The notes below the pieces were generated by a model. The model was given only the letters and a program-made list of their open reading frames with translations, did not search any database and was not told where the DNA came from. A stretch of DNA of 23,605 nucleotides from NCBI GenBank assembly GCA_022704885.1, contig JAKJFO010000042.1, positions 299 to 23,903 on the forward strand, read 5' to 3'. The number at the start of each line of letters is the position of its first letter. Position 1 is the stretch's first letter. This document shows, one piece after another, positions 1 to 7,745 of the stretch. Made by a program: the position numbers and the translations under genes. This DNA comes from Candidatus Rifleibacteriota bacterium. GTDB lineage: Bacteria; Riflebacteria; Ozemobacteria; Ozemobacterales; Ozemobacteraceae.

Positions 1-878
1 CCACAGCGCCCGCGCCAACAGCTTCTCTGCCACTGCCACCGGTTACTCAGAGTGACGATGCCGTTCTATACTCTGACGCCGGACTCCCGCAGATCATTCT
101 GCCCGGCGAAGTTAAACAGCGCAAAAATGATGACTATCACGTCTCTTTCAGTGGCCTGACCGGTCTGGTCAACACCTTCGCTGCCTATCCGCTCGGTGAC
201 AACCTGTTTTCGACCGCATTCGGCATGGTCTGGAACAAAATCACCAGACGCGATGGCCAGCGCCTCGAAAACGGCGAAGATGGCGATTTCTGGGAATTCC
301 CGATTCTGATGACCTATGCTGGTGAGAATTTTGAAGTAGCTTTCAAACTGCCCTTCGAATCTTATGATGTCTTTGCGCCAATTACCTACAATTTCCGCGA
401 CGGCACCGATTCAGGCATGGGCGATGCGCAGCTGCGCCTCAAATTCACCTCTCAGAACGACGAGATGGCTTCATGTCTCGGCCTTGGCGCTATCTTTCCA
501 ACCAGCGACATTACCATCGGCAACACCGAAAACGACAACGCCTGGGAAGTATTTGCCGGTCTCTCAAGCAAACGCAAAGAAGGCGGCAATTTCCATGTCA
601 ATGGCGGCTATCAGGCTGGCGATGGCAATACCACTCACGAAGGCGTTTTTGTTAACGCCGGTTTCGAATATGACCCCAACGATTCGTTCACCTTCATGGG
701 CGAAATCAACTTTTATAACCGGGTTAACAACGGCCGCAGCACCGATCTGGTTCTGGGCATGCGCTATCACGTAAAACCGGGCATGTCTCTGACTCTCGCT
801 TCACCAATCGCTCTGAGTAATGACATGTTCTTCGGTTACGACTATCGCCTGCAAGGTTTGCTGCAGTATCACTACTGA
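1..878 (+). CDS. C-terminal part of a probable outer-membrane beta-barrel protein (5' truncated)
   Basis: The reading frame is open from base 3 of the window to the TGA at 876-878, so the start lies upstream; the first in-frame ATG (225) is internal. The visible N-terminal part is a Pro/Ala/Ser-rich linker, followed from about base 150 by alternating polar and hydrophobic segments rich in Gly, Asn, Asp and aromatic residues (for example FEVAFKLPF, AQLRLKFTS, GMRYHVKPGMSLTLAS). The chain ends in an aromatic residue (LLQYHY), as is usual for barrel proteins inserted by the BAM machinery. The pattern resembles transporter-like or MetA-type barrel proteins, but I cannot name a family. A strong terminator follows. 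The real length and any signal peptide cannot be seen. Alternative: a periplasmic beta-rich protein. Confidence 0.65.
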   Translation, partial: TAPAPTASLPLPPVTQSDDAVLYSDAGLPQIILPGEVKQRKNDDYHVSFSGLTGLVNTFAAYPLGDNLFSTAFGMVWNKITRRDGQRLENGEDGDFWEFPILMTYAGENFEVAFKLPFESYDVFAPITYNFRDGTDSGMGDAQLRLKFTSQNDEMASCLGLGAIFPTSDITIGNTENDNAWEVFAGLSSKRKEGGNFHVNGGYQAGDGNTTHEGVFVNAGFEYDPNDSFTFMGEINFYNRVNNGRSTDLVLGMRYHVKPGMSLTLASPIALSNDMFFGYDYRLQGLLQYHY

Positions 879-906
879 TCAAAAACGAAATTCCCCCCGT
901 TCTCGT

Positions 907-942
907 ACCGGCATCGTCAGAAACGATGCCGGTGCCGTTTTA
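907..942 (+). terminator. Rho-independent terminator of the beta-barrel gene
   Basis: A perfect 11-bp stem (907-917 with 923-933) with a 5-nt loop is followed by GCCGTTTTAG. It lies 29 bases after the stop codon of the upstream plus-strand gene and overlaps the 3' end of the convergent minus-strand gene. Confidence 0.8.
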
Positions 943-1464
943 GAATAGATCTGGAGTAGCGGGTCTTTTAGGCGGCCAGCAGATAACAGTTTCGCTGTCA
1001 GCACAAATGAGATTGGTCAGCACCTCATCTGCCACTGCCGAAGCGCGGTCACTCTCGCCAGCCCGCGGGCCGGCAACATTGAGAATCTGCGGCCGCACCC
1101 GCCGCAGCCACTTTAAAATCTTTCTGCAGTCATAATTGTCGATATCTACCGCCAGATATGGTTTTTGCATCCCCTCGGCACATTTGATTGTGAGAGCGGT
1201 GCCACGCGAACGCCTGGTTGAATCGTAAAATATCAGCGTAGCCTGCGCATCACGCACGTTGAGACGGGTGCGCTGCTGGTATAGCTGCGTATCAGCCTCG
1301 ATCAGACAATATTTTTGCGGTATTTCGCCATCTTCGGCCCGGCGCCCGCGCGGGCACCAGCCACCATGCACGATGCCATTGCGCATAGCAAAATCGAGAG
1401 CAACCCGGTCGACCCCGGTCTGCCCACCCGAAATCAGCATAGCCAATGCGTATTTGTCAGCCAT
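940..1464 (-). CDS. cpYpsA-related SLOG family protein (putative molybdenum carrier annotation)
   Basis: The 174-residue protein carries the family's Rossmann-like signatures: SGGQTGVDR at residues 12-20, GGWCPRGRRAEDG at 34-46, RTRLNVRD at 65-72, and NVAGPRAGE further on. These match the circularly permuted YpsA/SLOG family, which databases often label putative molybdenum carrier. SLOG proteins are thought to bind nucleotides or nucleotide-derived ligands; the physiological role here is unknown. The start is uncertain: ATG at 1464 lies only three bases from a TATAAT box, while the ATG at 1440 (MLISGGQTG) would suit a normal promoter-to-start distance and the usual family N-terminus. Neither ATG has a clear ribosome binding site. 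The gene lies 72 bases downstream of the Cys-protein pair and is convergent with the beta-barrel gene. Confidence 0.8.
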   Translation of the reverse strand: MADKYALAMLISGGQTGVDRVALDFAMRNGIVHGGWCPRGRRAEDGEIPQKYCLIEADTQLYQQRTRLNVRDAQATLIFYDSTRRSRGTALTIKCAEGMQKPYLAVDIDNYDCRKILKWLRRVRPQILNVAGPRAGESDRASAVADEVLTNLICADSETVICWPPKRPATPDLF

Positions 1465-1467
1465 ATA

Positions 1468-1473
1468 ATTATA
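1468..1473 (-). promoter_or_regulatory. TATAAT -10 box for the cpYpsA-like gene
   Basis: The minus strand reads TATAAT here, with a weak TTAAAC -35 candidate 17 bases upstream (1491-1496). Transcription would start near 1461, just inside the longest version of the gene, which favours the internal ATG at 1440 as the true start. Confidence 0.4.
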
Positions 1474-1536
1474 CTCGTGCTTTTAAAAAAGTTTAACTCA
1501 CCCCGGGAGCACAGCGCAACGCCAGACAGCCCCGGT

Positions 1537-2022
1537 TCAGATATCTTTCAAGAAAGCGTTGGCCTGACCACGCCCGTAAAGCAGACTGTGCCGGTATATA
1601 TGCAGATTTTCTGACATTTCGACAGTATCTGCCGGCGGCAGGCACTCTCTTTCGAAGAGCTGATCGAACATGTACAGACGTTGTGGATGATATCTGACCA
1701 TAAGCGCCCAAAGATCGCGGCGTGTCTCATAGCCGGCATTTTCAAAAAGATGACAGAGCAGTTCAGAATGGCCAGCGGCAACCAGGCGTTCGAGGGTGGC
1801 GCCAGCACTGGCGACGGCAAAGCTGTCGTTGCCACCGATAAATGTCAGAACCCACACATCACGCGCACAGAGCCGTCTGGCACTGAACAGATCTTCACCT
1901 TCATATTGTGATCTGCCTTTTTTGCAGACGAACAAGGCTCGTGCATGCAAGGGTATTTTTTCATACATCTTCGCAGCAAAACTTTCAGAGTCAATGTTTA
2001 ACGGGCAGGTGCTACAGTTCAT
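1537..2022 (-). CDS. Unrecognised Cys-containing protein, second of two adjacent paralogs
   Basis: 161 residues, no family recognised. It begins with a CSTCPLN motif and has two further Cys in the first third (VCKKG, RRLCARD). The C-terminal half contains RRDLWALMVRYHPQRLYMF, then LPPADTVE and YRHSLLYGRG. These line up in order with the upstream neighbour (IRLQLWHWLEIYEPRSLWLL, IPLDTMTG, YRHVSMIATEG), so the two are probably diverged duplicates. There is no signal peptide or membrane segment. The start follows the neighbour's TGA by one base and has a GGAAGG ribosome binding site inside the neighbour's end, so the pair should be translationally coupled. The N-terminal Cys pairs could bind a metal or Fe-S cluster; that is inference. 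Confidence 0.7.
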   Translation of the reverse strand: MNCSTCPLNIDSESFAAKMYEKIPLHARALFVCKKGRSQYEGEDLFSARRLCARDVWVLTFIGGNDSFAVASAGATLERLVAAGHSELLCHLFENAGYETRRDLWALMVRYHPQRLYMFDQLFERECLPPADTVEMSENLHIYRHSLLYGRGQANAFLKDI

Positions 2023-2023
2023 A

Positions 2024-2512
2024 TCAGTTTCCTTCCGTTGCGATCATCGAAACATGGCGATAACGACTGCCACTGTATGGGTTGGCCATGATGGCGCCAA
2101 TGTATTGAGCTCGCCGACTGCCAACACCTGTCATCGTGTCGAGCGGAATCAGACCCACCGCCGCAAAAATCGGGTTGAGCAGCCAGAGACTGCGCGGTTC
2201 GTAGATTTCGAGCCAGTGCCATAACTGCAGCCTGATGCGTTCGCTGGCCGCCTGAAACAGCGAGAGCAGCAGCGCACGATCACGACCAGTTAAAGCCGTT
2301 TTAAGGCTGTGTTGTACCAGCTCTTCAGCCAGCGTATCCTGCTGGTAAAGACGTTCGATCACATAATAGTCCTGAAAGCAGCGGCTGCCGATATTGGCCG
2401 CACAAAAACCTGTGTCACAATCATGACGCTGACTGCTGCACAGTGGCCTGTGACAGCGTTGTTCAGCTGATCCGGAGACTGGATTGAAAGGACACTTTCT
2501 GCAACACATCAT
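2024..2512 (-). CDS. Unrecognised Cys-rich protein, first of two adjacent paralogs
   Basis: 162 residues, no family recognised. The N-terminal 50 residues are rich in Cys: CCRKCPFNP, then CHRPLC, HDCDTGFCAANIGSRC, giving several paired Cys that could bind a metal or Fe-S cluster. The rest is predicted helical and shares spaced motifs with the next gene, including R-x-x-LW, Y-x-P, a Leu-Trp stretch and a C-terminal YRH. A GAGGTG ribosome binding site lies five bases before the ATG at 2512 (a second ATG follows directly). It is divergent from the sigma-like gene across a 148-base AT-rich spacer. The paralog lacks most of the middle Cys, so the two copies may have different jobs. Confidence 0.7.
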   Translation of the reverse strand: MMCCRKCPFNPVSGSAEQRCHRPLCSSQRHDCDTGFCAANIGSRCFQDYYVIERLYQQDTLAEELVQHSLKTALTGRDRALLLSLFQAASERIRLQLWHWLEIYEPRSLWLLNPIFAAVGLIPLDTMTGVGSRRAQYIGAIMANPYSGSRYRHVSMIATEGN

Positions 2513-2601
2513 AAATTCACCTCGTTTTTTGGTCTCACTTGTTAATCAGCCGAAAAACGATTTGGGGAAAAAATATTTCGTGAAATTTTCAGACGACTGC
2601 T

Positions 2602-2609
2602 GCTATGCT
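2602..2609 (+). promoter_or_regulatory. Extended -10 promoter candidate for the sigma-like gene
   Basis: TGC-TATGCT spans 2601-2609 and gives a predicted start near 2616 and a leader of about 45 bases. No good -35 is present at the usual spacing. The same TGC-TATNNT pattern precedes three other genes in this window. Confidence 0.35.
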
Positions 2610-2660
2610 GTAGACAACGCTGACTGCAAATGTTTCGCATGACCGTGAAAGGATTCTCTG

Positions 2661-3740
2661 ATGACTGATGACATATTCGCGGCATCACTGACTGCATTTA
2701 CCCGCAAGCCTTCGGCTGATACAGCATTCAGGCTGATAACCAGCTGCCGCGACTTTATCTGTCGCCAGGCCATGCGCTGGCGCGAACCGGCGCTGTCACT
2801 TTCCGACAAGATGCGCGAAGTCATGAGCGAAATGCTGCTGATTCTGCTCGAAGACTTCGACCCGGCCAGAATCACACATCCCAACTCGGTTCTGGCCTAT
2901 CTGCAGGCAAAAATCATGCGCCTGACCCGGCCGGATTATAAGCGTCGCCTGGTATTGCTTGATAACTGCGACGAAATCGTCAGCGGCCGCTGCAATTTTT
3001 CGCCCGAACGACTGCGCCTGGCCGAAGAAATTTTTATGATTCTGCGTCGAACACTGCTCGGCTGGCATGACTACGAAACCGCCCGTCTCGAATTTCTGTT
3101 CATTCATGTTTACCCCGAAATTCGCTGGATCAGCCGATTAGTCGCCAGTCACAGCGGCGAAGACGAAAATGCCCGCATCGAATATGACAAAAAGAGACAT
3201 CAGAGCTTCAATCGCAGCCTGCGCAATGAGTTATCACGAATGCAGAATGGCGATTTCAAAGAGATTCTGAGCTGGAGCAGCGGCGAGCGCAGCCATCTGG
3301 CCTGGCGCCTCATCAATATCGCACCAGCCGAAATTGCCAGTGAACACGAAAGTGAACGGCAGAAACTGGCTGAGTGGCGTGAAACTGTCGACCGGCGTCA
3401 ACCTCAGCCAATTCAGCTGCTGGTTGTAGCCGAGAAACTTCTTGCCAGCATGAAAAGCACCTGTAAAAAGCTTCTGCCAACAGCCGGCGTTGCTGAAGAA
3501 ACAGCATCATATGGCGACGAGCCTGACACCGTTCTACAGCTTCTCGGTGTGCCAGCTGAAGAATACGCAGTCGCAGAAGATGCTGCAGAATGGAACGAAC
3601 CGACTGTCACCATCAACGACAGCGCGACCGCAGAGCTTTTTGAAAAAGTCGCCGGTGAAGTCAGCAACTGGCTCGACAGTCTGACATTCAGCAAAAATAC
3701 AGCTGAAATGAAAAGTAAAAACACTTATAATTCATATTGA
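2661..3740 (+). CDS. Hypothetical protein, possibly a remote sigma-factor-like protein
   Basis: 359 residues, soluble, no confident family. Residues about 35-95 resemble sigma region 2: a helix with CRQAMRWRE, then MREVMSEMLLILLEDFDP and a LAYLQAKIMRL segment, in the position where ECF-like sigma factors have the DxxQE...LAYLY helices. A second helical block (EFLFIHVYPEIRWISRLVA, then DKKRHQSFNRSLRNEL) sits where region 4 would be, although its helix-turn-helix is not clear. The C-terminal third is acidic and low in motifs. An AAAGGA ribosome binding site lies eight bases before the ATG. The exoribonuclease gene follows 50 bases later on the same strand. The sigma-like reading is an inference from pattern; the protein could instead be an unrelated helical protein. 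Confidence 0.65.
   Translation: MTDDIFAASLTAFTRKPSADTAFRLITSCRDFICRQAMRWREPALSLSDKMREVMSEMLLILLEDFDPARITHPNSVLAYLQAKIMRLTRPDYKRRLVLLDNCDEIVSGRCNFSPERLRLAEEIFMILRRTLLGWHDYETARLEFLFIHVYPEIRWISRLVASHSGEDENARIEYDKKRHQSFNRSLRNELSRMQNGDFKEILSWSSGERSHLAWRLINIAPAEIASEHESERQKLAEWRETVDRRQPQPIQLLVVAEKLLASMKSTCKKLLPTAGVAEETASYGDEPDTVLQLLGVPAEEYAVAEDAAEWNEPTVTINDSATAELFEKVAGEVSNWLDSLTFSKNTAEMKSKNTYNSY
3703..3731 (+). promoter_or_regulatory. Promoter candidate for the RNase II/R-family gene
   Basis: CTGAAA (3703-3708) and TATAAT (3726-3731) are separated by 17 bases, inside the 3' end of the upstream gene. Transcription would begin near 3738, giving a leader of about 53 bases to the ATG at 3791. Confidence 0.4.
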
Positions 3741-3790
3741 ATATCGCATTGTCTGGCCACAGGCCAGCAGCCAAAGCACTGGAGAACACA

Positions 3791-5785
3791 ATGAACCTGA
3801 CCGCCGGTTGTATCGTCGAATTTTATGCTAAAGGCAGCCAGCTTGAAATCGCAGTAGTACTGAGCGCTGCCGGTGGCAGCGTCAGGCTTCTGCTTCTCAA
3901 CGGCAAAGAAACCACCGTCACCGAAAAAAAGATATTACTCACGACCAGCCGGCCGGCAACCGGCGTTGCCGATCGCGAAACCTGCCGGCAGAATCTGATC
4001 AAAGCTAATGAGCGCCGCAAAGGCATAGCCGAAACGATCAATCTCGAAGAGCTGCACGGACTCTTATACGAAGAGCAACGCGTCTACCCGATCAAAGAAC
4101 TCGCCGGCTTTCTCTTTGAACCCGATGACGATGACTCGGCAGCCGCACTGTTCAGAACTCTCTGCAACGACAAACTGTATTTTAAAGACAAAAACGACGG
4201 CTATCAGCCAGTTTCAATCGAAGACCTTGCTGCCGCGCGAGAACAGTTAGCCCGAAAACAGGCTCAGGAAGACGAAGAAAACAACCTCGCCGAAGCTCTG
4301 AAACAGATGGAAAGGGCTGGCACAGCTGCAGATATTCTTGTGCCACACATTATTGATCTTAAGAATCTGGCCGCCTGCGGTGAGGAGGCTAAAATATCAA
4401 AACGCCTCGGTAACGCTCTCGACCGCGCTGACCTCAACAACCCACGCAAGCTTTTTCAGGCGCTGGTGAAGGCTGGCATTTTCTCTGCCGACGAAAATCT
4501 TGATATTATCAGGTTCAAGCTGCCGGTTGAATTTGGATCTGAAGTTCTGGCAGAAGCTTCGGCAATAGCGGCCATTACACCTGCTGTCAATGGTCGCCGC
4601 GATTTGACCGCGCAACGCACCTGGGCCATCGACACCCCAGAAACACGTGACCGTGACGACGCCTTCTCGTTCGAACTGTTGCCGGATGGCGGCTACAGGC
4701 TGCAGGTACACGTTGCCGACCCGGCCGAGCTGATCAAGCCAGGCTCAGGTCTTGATAAAGAAGCGGCACGGCGCGGCAGCTCGGTTTACATGCCTGACCA
4801 GCGCATTCATATGCTGCCGGCAGGCATATCAGAAGAGCTGTTCAGTCTCAATCACGAAGAAAACCGCATGGCGCTTACATTTTCGCTGCTTTTTTCACCA
4901 GACTGCAAGCTGACAGCAGTCGAAATCTTCGAATCGATGATACATATCGAGCATGCAATTGACTACGACACGGCCGACAGCATGATTGCCGAAAATCAGT
5001 GGCTGCAACAGGCTGTCGACTTTGCTGAGAGTCTTAAAAAGAGACGCGCCGAGATGGGCGCTGTCATGTTTCCGCGTCAGCCCGAGCTTTCGATCAAGGT
5101 TAAAGATGGCGAAATAATTATCGAACGGCGCGACCGTGACGATCTGACTCAGGGCATGATAGCAGAATTCATGATCTGGGCAAATCATGCGGCAGCCGAA
5201 TACTGCCGCAAAAACTCGATTCCCTGCCTGTATCGCGTTCAGGAAGGCGACGACAACCGCCCCGAATTCGGCGACAGTTTTGACCCGGTGCAGTTCTTTG
5301 CCGCGATTAAAACCTTTCGCAAAACCACGGTCAGCCAGACCGCCGGTCGCCACTATTCATTGGGTCTGAGCGCATACACTCAGGCAACATCGCCGTTACG
5401 TCGCTATTCAGACCTTTTGATACATCGCCAGATCAAGGCTGCCATCAACGGGCGACTGCCTGAATACAGCGTCAGTGATCTGGCACAGGCCGTTCTGATA
5501 TCAGATTCAGCGGTAAGCAGGGCCGAAGAGATCATGCGCAATCGCGAACGCTACTTTCTGCATAAGCATCTCAAACAGCTGCAGAAAAGCGGCGAAGTCG
5601 TTTTTGACGGCACCATTGTCGAAGCTGGCATCAACGAAGCGGTCTTCTACGTCGACTTTTTCTGCTCATTCAAACACTGCCGACGGCCATCTTTCGACAT
5701 TGCAGTCGGTCAGCAGGTGCTGGTCAAAGTCACTCAGATCGACCTTTTCGACGGCACCATACGCTTCGACCTGCGCCAGAAATAA
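3791..5785 (+). CDS. RNase II/RNase R family 3'-5' exoribonuclease
   Basis: 664 residues; degrades RNA hydrolytically from the 3' end. The start is the ATG at 3791, six bases after GGAG; the frame stays open upstream to a TTG at 3737. An SH3-like N-terminal segment (about residues 5-45) and a helical region with a charged coiled stretch precede the RNB catalytic domain. The four metal-binding Asp of the family are all present in DTPETRDRDD (D281, D287, D289, D290). The late family signature YTQATSPLRRYSDLLIHRQ is intact, and an S1-like OB fold ends the protein. The N-terminal layout recalls the cyanobacterial/plastid type rather than E. coli RNase R, which has cold-shock domains. I therefore give no symbol. 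The stop is one base from that of a convergent gene. Confidence 0.93.
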   Translation: MNLTAGCIVEFYAKGSQLEIAVVLSAAGGSVRLLLLNGKETTVTEKKILLTTSRPATGVADRETCRQNLIKANERRKGIAETINLEELHGLLYEEQRVYPIKELAGFLFEPDDDDSAAALFRTLCNDKLYFKDKNDGYQPVSIEDLAAAREQLARKQAQEDEENNLAEALKQMERAGTAADILVPHIIDLKNLAACGEEAKISKRLGNALDRADLNNPRKLFQALVKAGIFSADENLDIIRFKLPVEFGSEVLAEASAIAAITPAVNGRRDLTAQRTWAIDTPETRDRDDAFSFELLPDGGYRLQVHVADPAELIKPGSGLDKEAARRGSSVYMPDQRIHMLPAGISEELFSLNHEENRMALTFSLLFSPDCKLTAVEIFESMIHIEHAIDYDTADSMIAENQWLQQAVDFAESLKKRRAEMGAVMFPRQPELSIKVKDGEIIIERRDRDDLTQGMIAEFMIWANHAAAEYCRKNSIPCLYRVQEGDDNRPEFGDSFDPVQFFAAIKTFRKTTVSQTAGRHYSLGLSAYTQATSPLRRYSDLLIHRQIKAAINGRLPEYSVSDLAQAVLISDSAVSRAEEIMRNRERYFLHKHLKQLQKSGEVVFDGTIVEAGINEAVFYVDFFCSFKHCRRPSFDIAVGQQVLVKVTQIDLFDGTIRFDLRQK

Positions 5786-5786
5786 T

Positions 5787-6401
5787 TCAGTTTTTCACCT
5801 TGATCGAGGTCGAATCTGGCAGCTGCAGAAGCTCGTCATGTACCTTGCGCTTAAAATCTTCGGGCAGACGTGCTTCGTATTCTGAAATGATTTCGATTCC
5901 GTCCTGATGAAGCTTTTCAGCATCGCTGAACAGACCCTTTATCTTTTCGAGAGTCAGGTTAAGTTCACGGCTCAGATTCTCTTCGACCGCATGCCACTTG
6001 GCGTTGAGCGCGCGGTTGAGCTTCTGATTATGTTCGAAAAGCTTGAAGAGAATGCGTTCATTGCCGTGACTGGCGCCTTCGAACTTGGCCAGCATCAGGC
6101 CCATTTCTTCCTTCCAGGCTTTGAGACCTTCGATCTCGCCGACGAGATCTTCGATCTGCTGATCTTTTTCGTTAAGCTTGCGCTGATAATTATCTTCGGT
6201 CATGCGCAGCACTTTGTTGCCGCTCTCGGCAATCTTGGCGCGATCGAGTTCGATTTCTTTTTTGAGCTCGACAATCTGCTGTTCATAACGCGCTATAGTC
6301 TGCTCCAGCTCACGTTTCTTGAGATAGAGAACGATCTTGCCACCCAGTGCGAACAATGCTGTGATAATTAGAATGAGACCGATAACTTGTATTGCATCCA
6401 T
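5787..6401 (-). CDS. Membrane-anchored coiled-coil protein
   Basis: 204 residues. One N-terminal membrane helix (about residues 5-27, IGLILIITALFALGGKIVLY) is followed by a long charged coiled coil (about 30-130) with heptad spacing, then a helical tail. The short N-terminus followed by Lys/Arg suggests the coiled coil is cytoplasmic. No enzyme motif is visible. A GGAG site lies nine bases before the ATG. The gene follows the DUF4097 gene by 56 bases and probably shares its transcript. Architecture alone is like RmuC N-termini or ZapG-like division proteins, but sequence identity to these is not evident, so function stays open. It converges on the exoribonuclease gene. Confidence 0.75.
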   Translation of the reverse strand: MDAIQVIGLILIITALFALGGKIVLYLKKRELEQTIARYEQQIVELKKEIELDRAKIAESGNKVLRMTEDNYQRKLNEKDQQIEDLVGEIEGLKAWKEEMGLMLAKFEGASHGNERILFKLFEHNQKLNRALNAKWHAVEENLSRELNLTLEKIKGLFSDAEKLHQDGIEIISEYEARLPEDFKRKVHDELLQLPDSTSIKVKN

Positions 6402-6457
6402 AGAATGTTTCTCCGTGGCGCACGGACCCGGTTTGCAGGCCCGTGCTCACCAGTGTC

Positions 6458-7666
6458 TCAGGTAAATTGAATATCGCCGCTGACCGATTCGGCCTTGAAC
6501 TGTGCGCCATCACTGCCTGAACGCAGACAGGTTCCCTGATTGTTGAGCGGAGTCAGGTCGCCTTTCCAGTCGAGAACGACATCGCCGCTGCGGGTAGTTG
6601 CTTCGACGAATTTCCAGGGGCCGCTCATCTTTTCGACGATTATGTCGCCCGAAGTCGTAACCAGCTTGACATCGGTCGCTTCGGTGATGCTGGCTTCGGT
6701 GAGCATTATGTCGCCAGAAACCGAGTTGATCTTGAGTTCTTCGATTTTAGAGTCACGTACCAGGAAATCACCTGAAGTCGACTTGATCTGCATGGCGACT
6801 TCGCCGCCTTCGACCTGCACGGCACCGCTGACTGTCTCGATCAGAGATTGTCTGAGAATGGCGCCCTGAATTCTGACGTTGCCGCTGACAGTCTTGAGTT
6901 CAGCAACCTTGTAATTACCGCGAATACGTATGCCACCCGATACGGTTCGACAGTTCACCGTCATATCGGCCGGCAGAGTTATTTCCATGTCGATAATTGC
7001 TTTTACCGGCTGATTGCGATCAAAGCCGACATAAAGTGTATGCCCATCGACACGCATGCCAGACTTTGCAAACCACTGCGCCGGCTGATATTCACCAAGC
7101 GTAGCCCGGCTGACCCTACCGCTGACATGCAGCTTGAACTCGTCGCCCTCATGAATGCGTACTTCGCCAAAAACGTTTTCGAACACGAAGGTGTCGCATT
7201 CGTTGATGTAGTCAGGCGGGGTAGCGACAAAATCAACCGGAACACCGTCGACAAGATCGCTGCGGTTGCTTACCAGCTCGGTCGCCATGGTGCTGGCCAG
7301 ATCCTGCATCCAGTTACCAAACTCCTTCATTTTGTCTTTGAATTCGCGGCGGCGCGGCTCAGCCTTCTTCATCGCCTGCTGCACAGTGTTCTGAATGTTC
7401 TGCGCCAGGTTCTTGAGATCAAAACCAAGTTTGCCGGCACCACCAAAAGGATTGAAAAAATCGTCATCTTCACGGCCGCGCTGGCGATCGTCATGGTCGG
7501 ATTCCCGTTCTCTTTCGCGTTCTCTCTCGTTTTCGCGACTGCGCGAGACTTCTTCACGGGCCTGCTCTTTTTCTTCGTTAAGTGCTGCCAGCAGCTTTTC
7601 CGATTCTTCTACGGTTATTTTCCCCTCTGCGAGCATATTCAAGATCATTTTTCGGGCGTCAGACAT
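6458..7666 (-). CDS. SHOCT-like plus DUF4097 beta-repeat protein (LiaX/YvlB-like)
   Basis: 402 residues. The N-terminal ~35 residues (MILNMLAEGKITVEESEKLL) match the short SHOCT-like helical pair seen at the start of Bacillus YvlB and Enterococcus LiaX. A very acidic/basic low-complexity stretch (many RE repeats, about residues 38-65) and an amphipathic linker follow. The C-terminal half is a DUF4097 right-handed beta array with at least eight SG-containing turns (VSGGIRIRG, VSGNVRIQG, VSGAVQVEG, TSGDFLVRD and so on). In Firmicutes this family takes part in envelope-stress sensing; the role here is inferred only. No signal peptide is seen. The ATG at 7666 was chosen because GGAGGT lies just upstream; an ATG at 7684 lacks such a site. 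The membrane coiled-coil gene follows. Confidence 0.85.
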   Translation of the reverse strand: MSDARKMILNMLAEGKITVEESEKLLAALNEEKEQAREEVSRSRENERERERERESDHDDRQRGREDDDFFNPFGGAGKLGFDLKNLAQNIQNTVQQAMKKAEPRRREFKDKMKEFGNWMQDLASTMATELVSNRSDLVDGVPVDFVATPPDYINECDTFVFENVFGEVRIHEGDEFKLHVSGRVSRATLGEYQPAQWFAKSGMRVDGHTLYVGFDRNQPVKAIIDMEITLPADMTVNCRTVSGGIRIRGNYKVAELKTVSGNVRIQGAILRQSLIETVSGAVQVEGGEVAMQIKSTSGDFLVRDSKIEELKINSVSGDIMLTEASITEATDVKLVTTSGDIIVEKMSGPWKFVEATTRSGDVVLDWKGDLTPLNNQGTCLRSGSDGAQFKAESVSGDIQFT

Positions 7667-7708
7667 GCTTACCTCCATAATCAACCGGTTATCTCATACC
7701 CGTACATG

Positions 7709-7717
7709 ATAATAGCA
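7709..7717 (-). promoter_or_regulatory. Extended -10 promoter candidate for the DUF4097 gene
   Basis: The minus strand reads TGC-TATTAT here, placing the transcript start near 7702 and giving a leader of about 36 bases before the ATG at 7666. No convincing -35 is present. This suggests separate transcription from the methyltransferase gene upstream. Confidence 0.4.
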
Positions 7718-7745
7718 GCGCAACAAAACTGCAATAGCGCAAGGT

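Noticed and set aside
3737..3790. Upstream TTG start extending the exoribonuclease by 18 codons
   Set aside because: The ATG at 3791 has a well-placed GGAG and the extension has no family counterpart.
5907..6371. 154-codon open frame on the plus strand
   Set aside because: Antisense to the coiled-coil membrane protein, which has a ribosome binding site and a clean membrane helix plus heptads.
6421..6445. Hairpin CACGGACC/GGCCCGTG between the DUF4097 and coiled-coil genes
   Set aside because: Eight pairs with one G-U but no T run on either strand, so not called a terminator; could be an RNA-processing hairpin.
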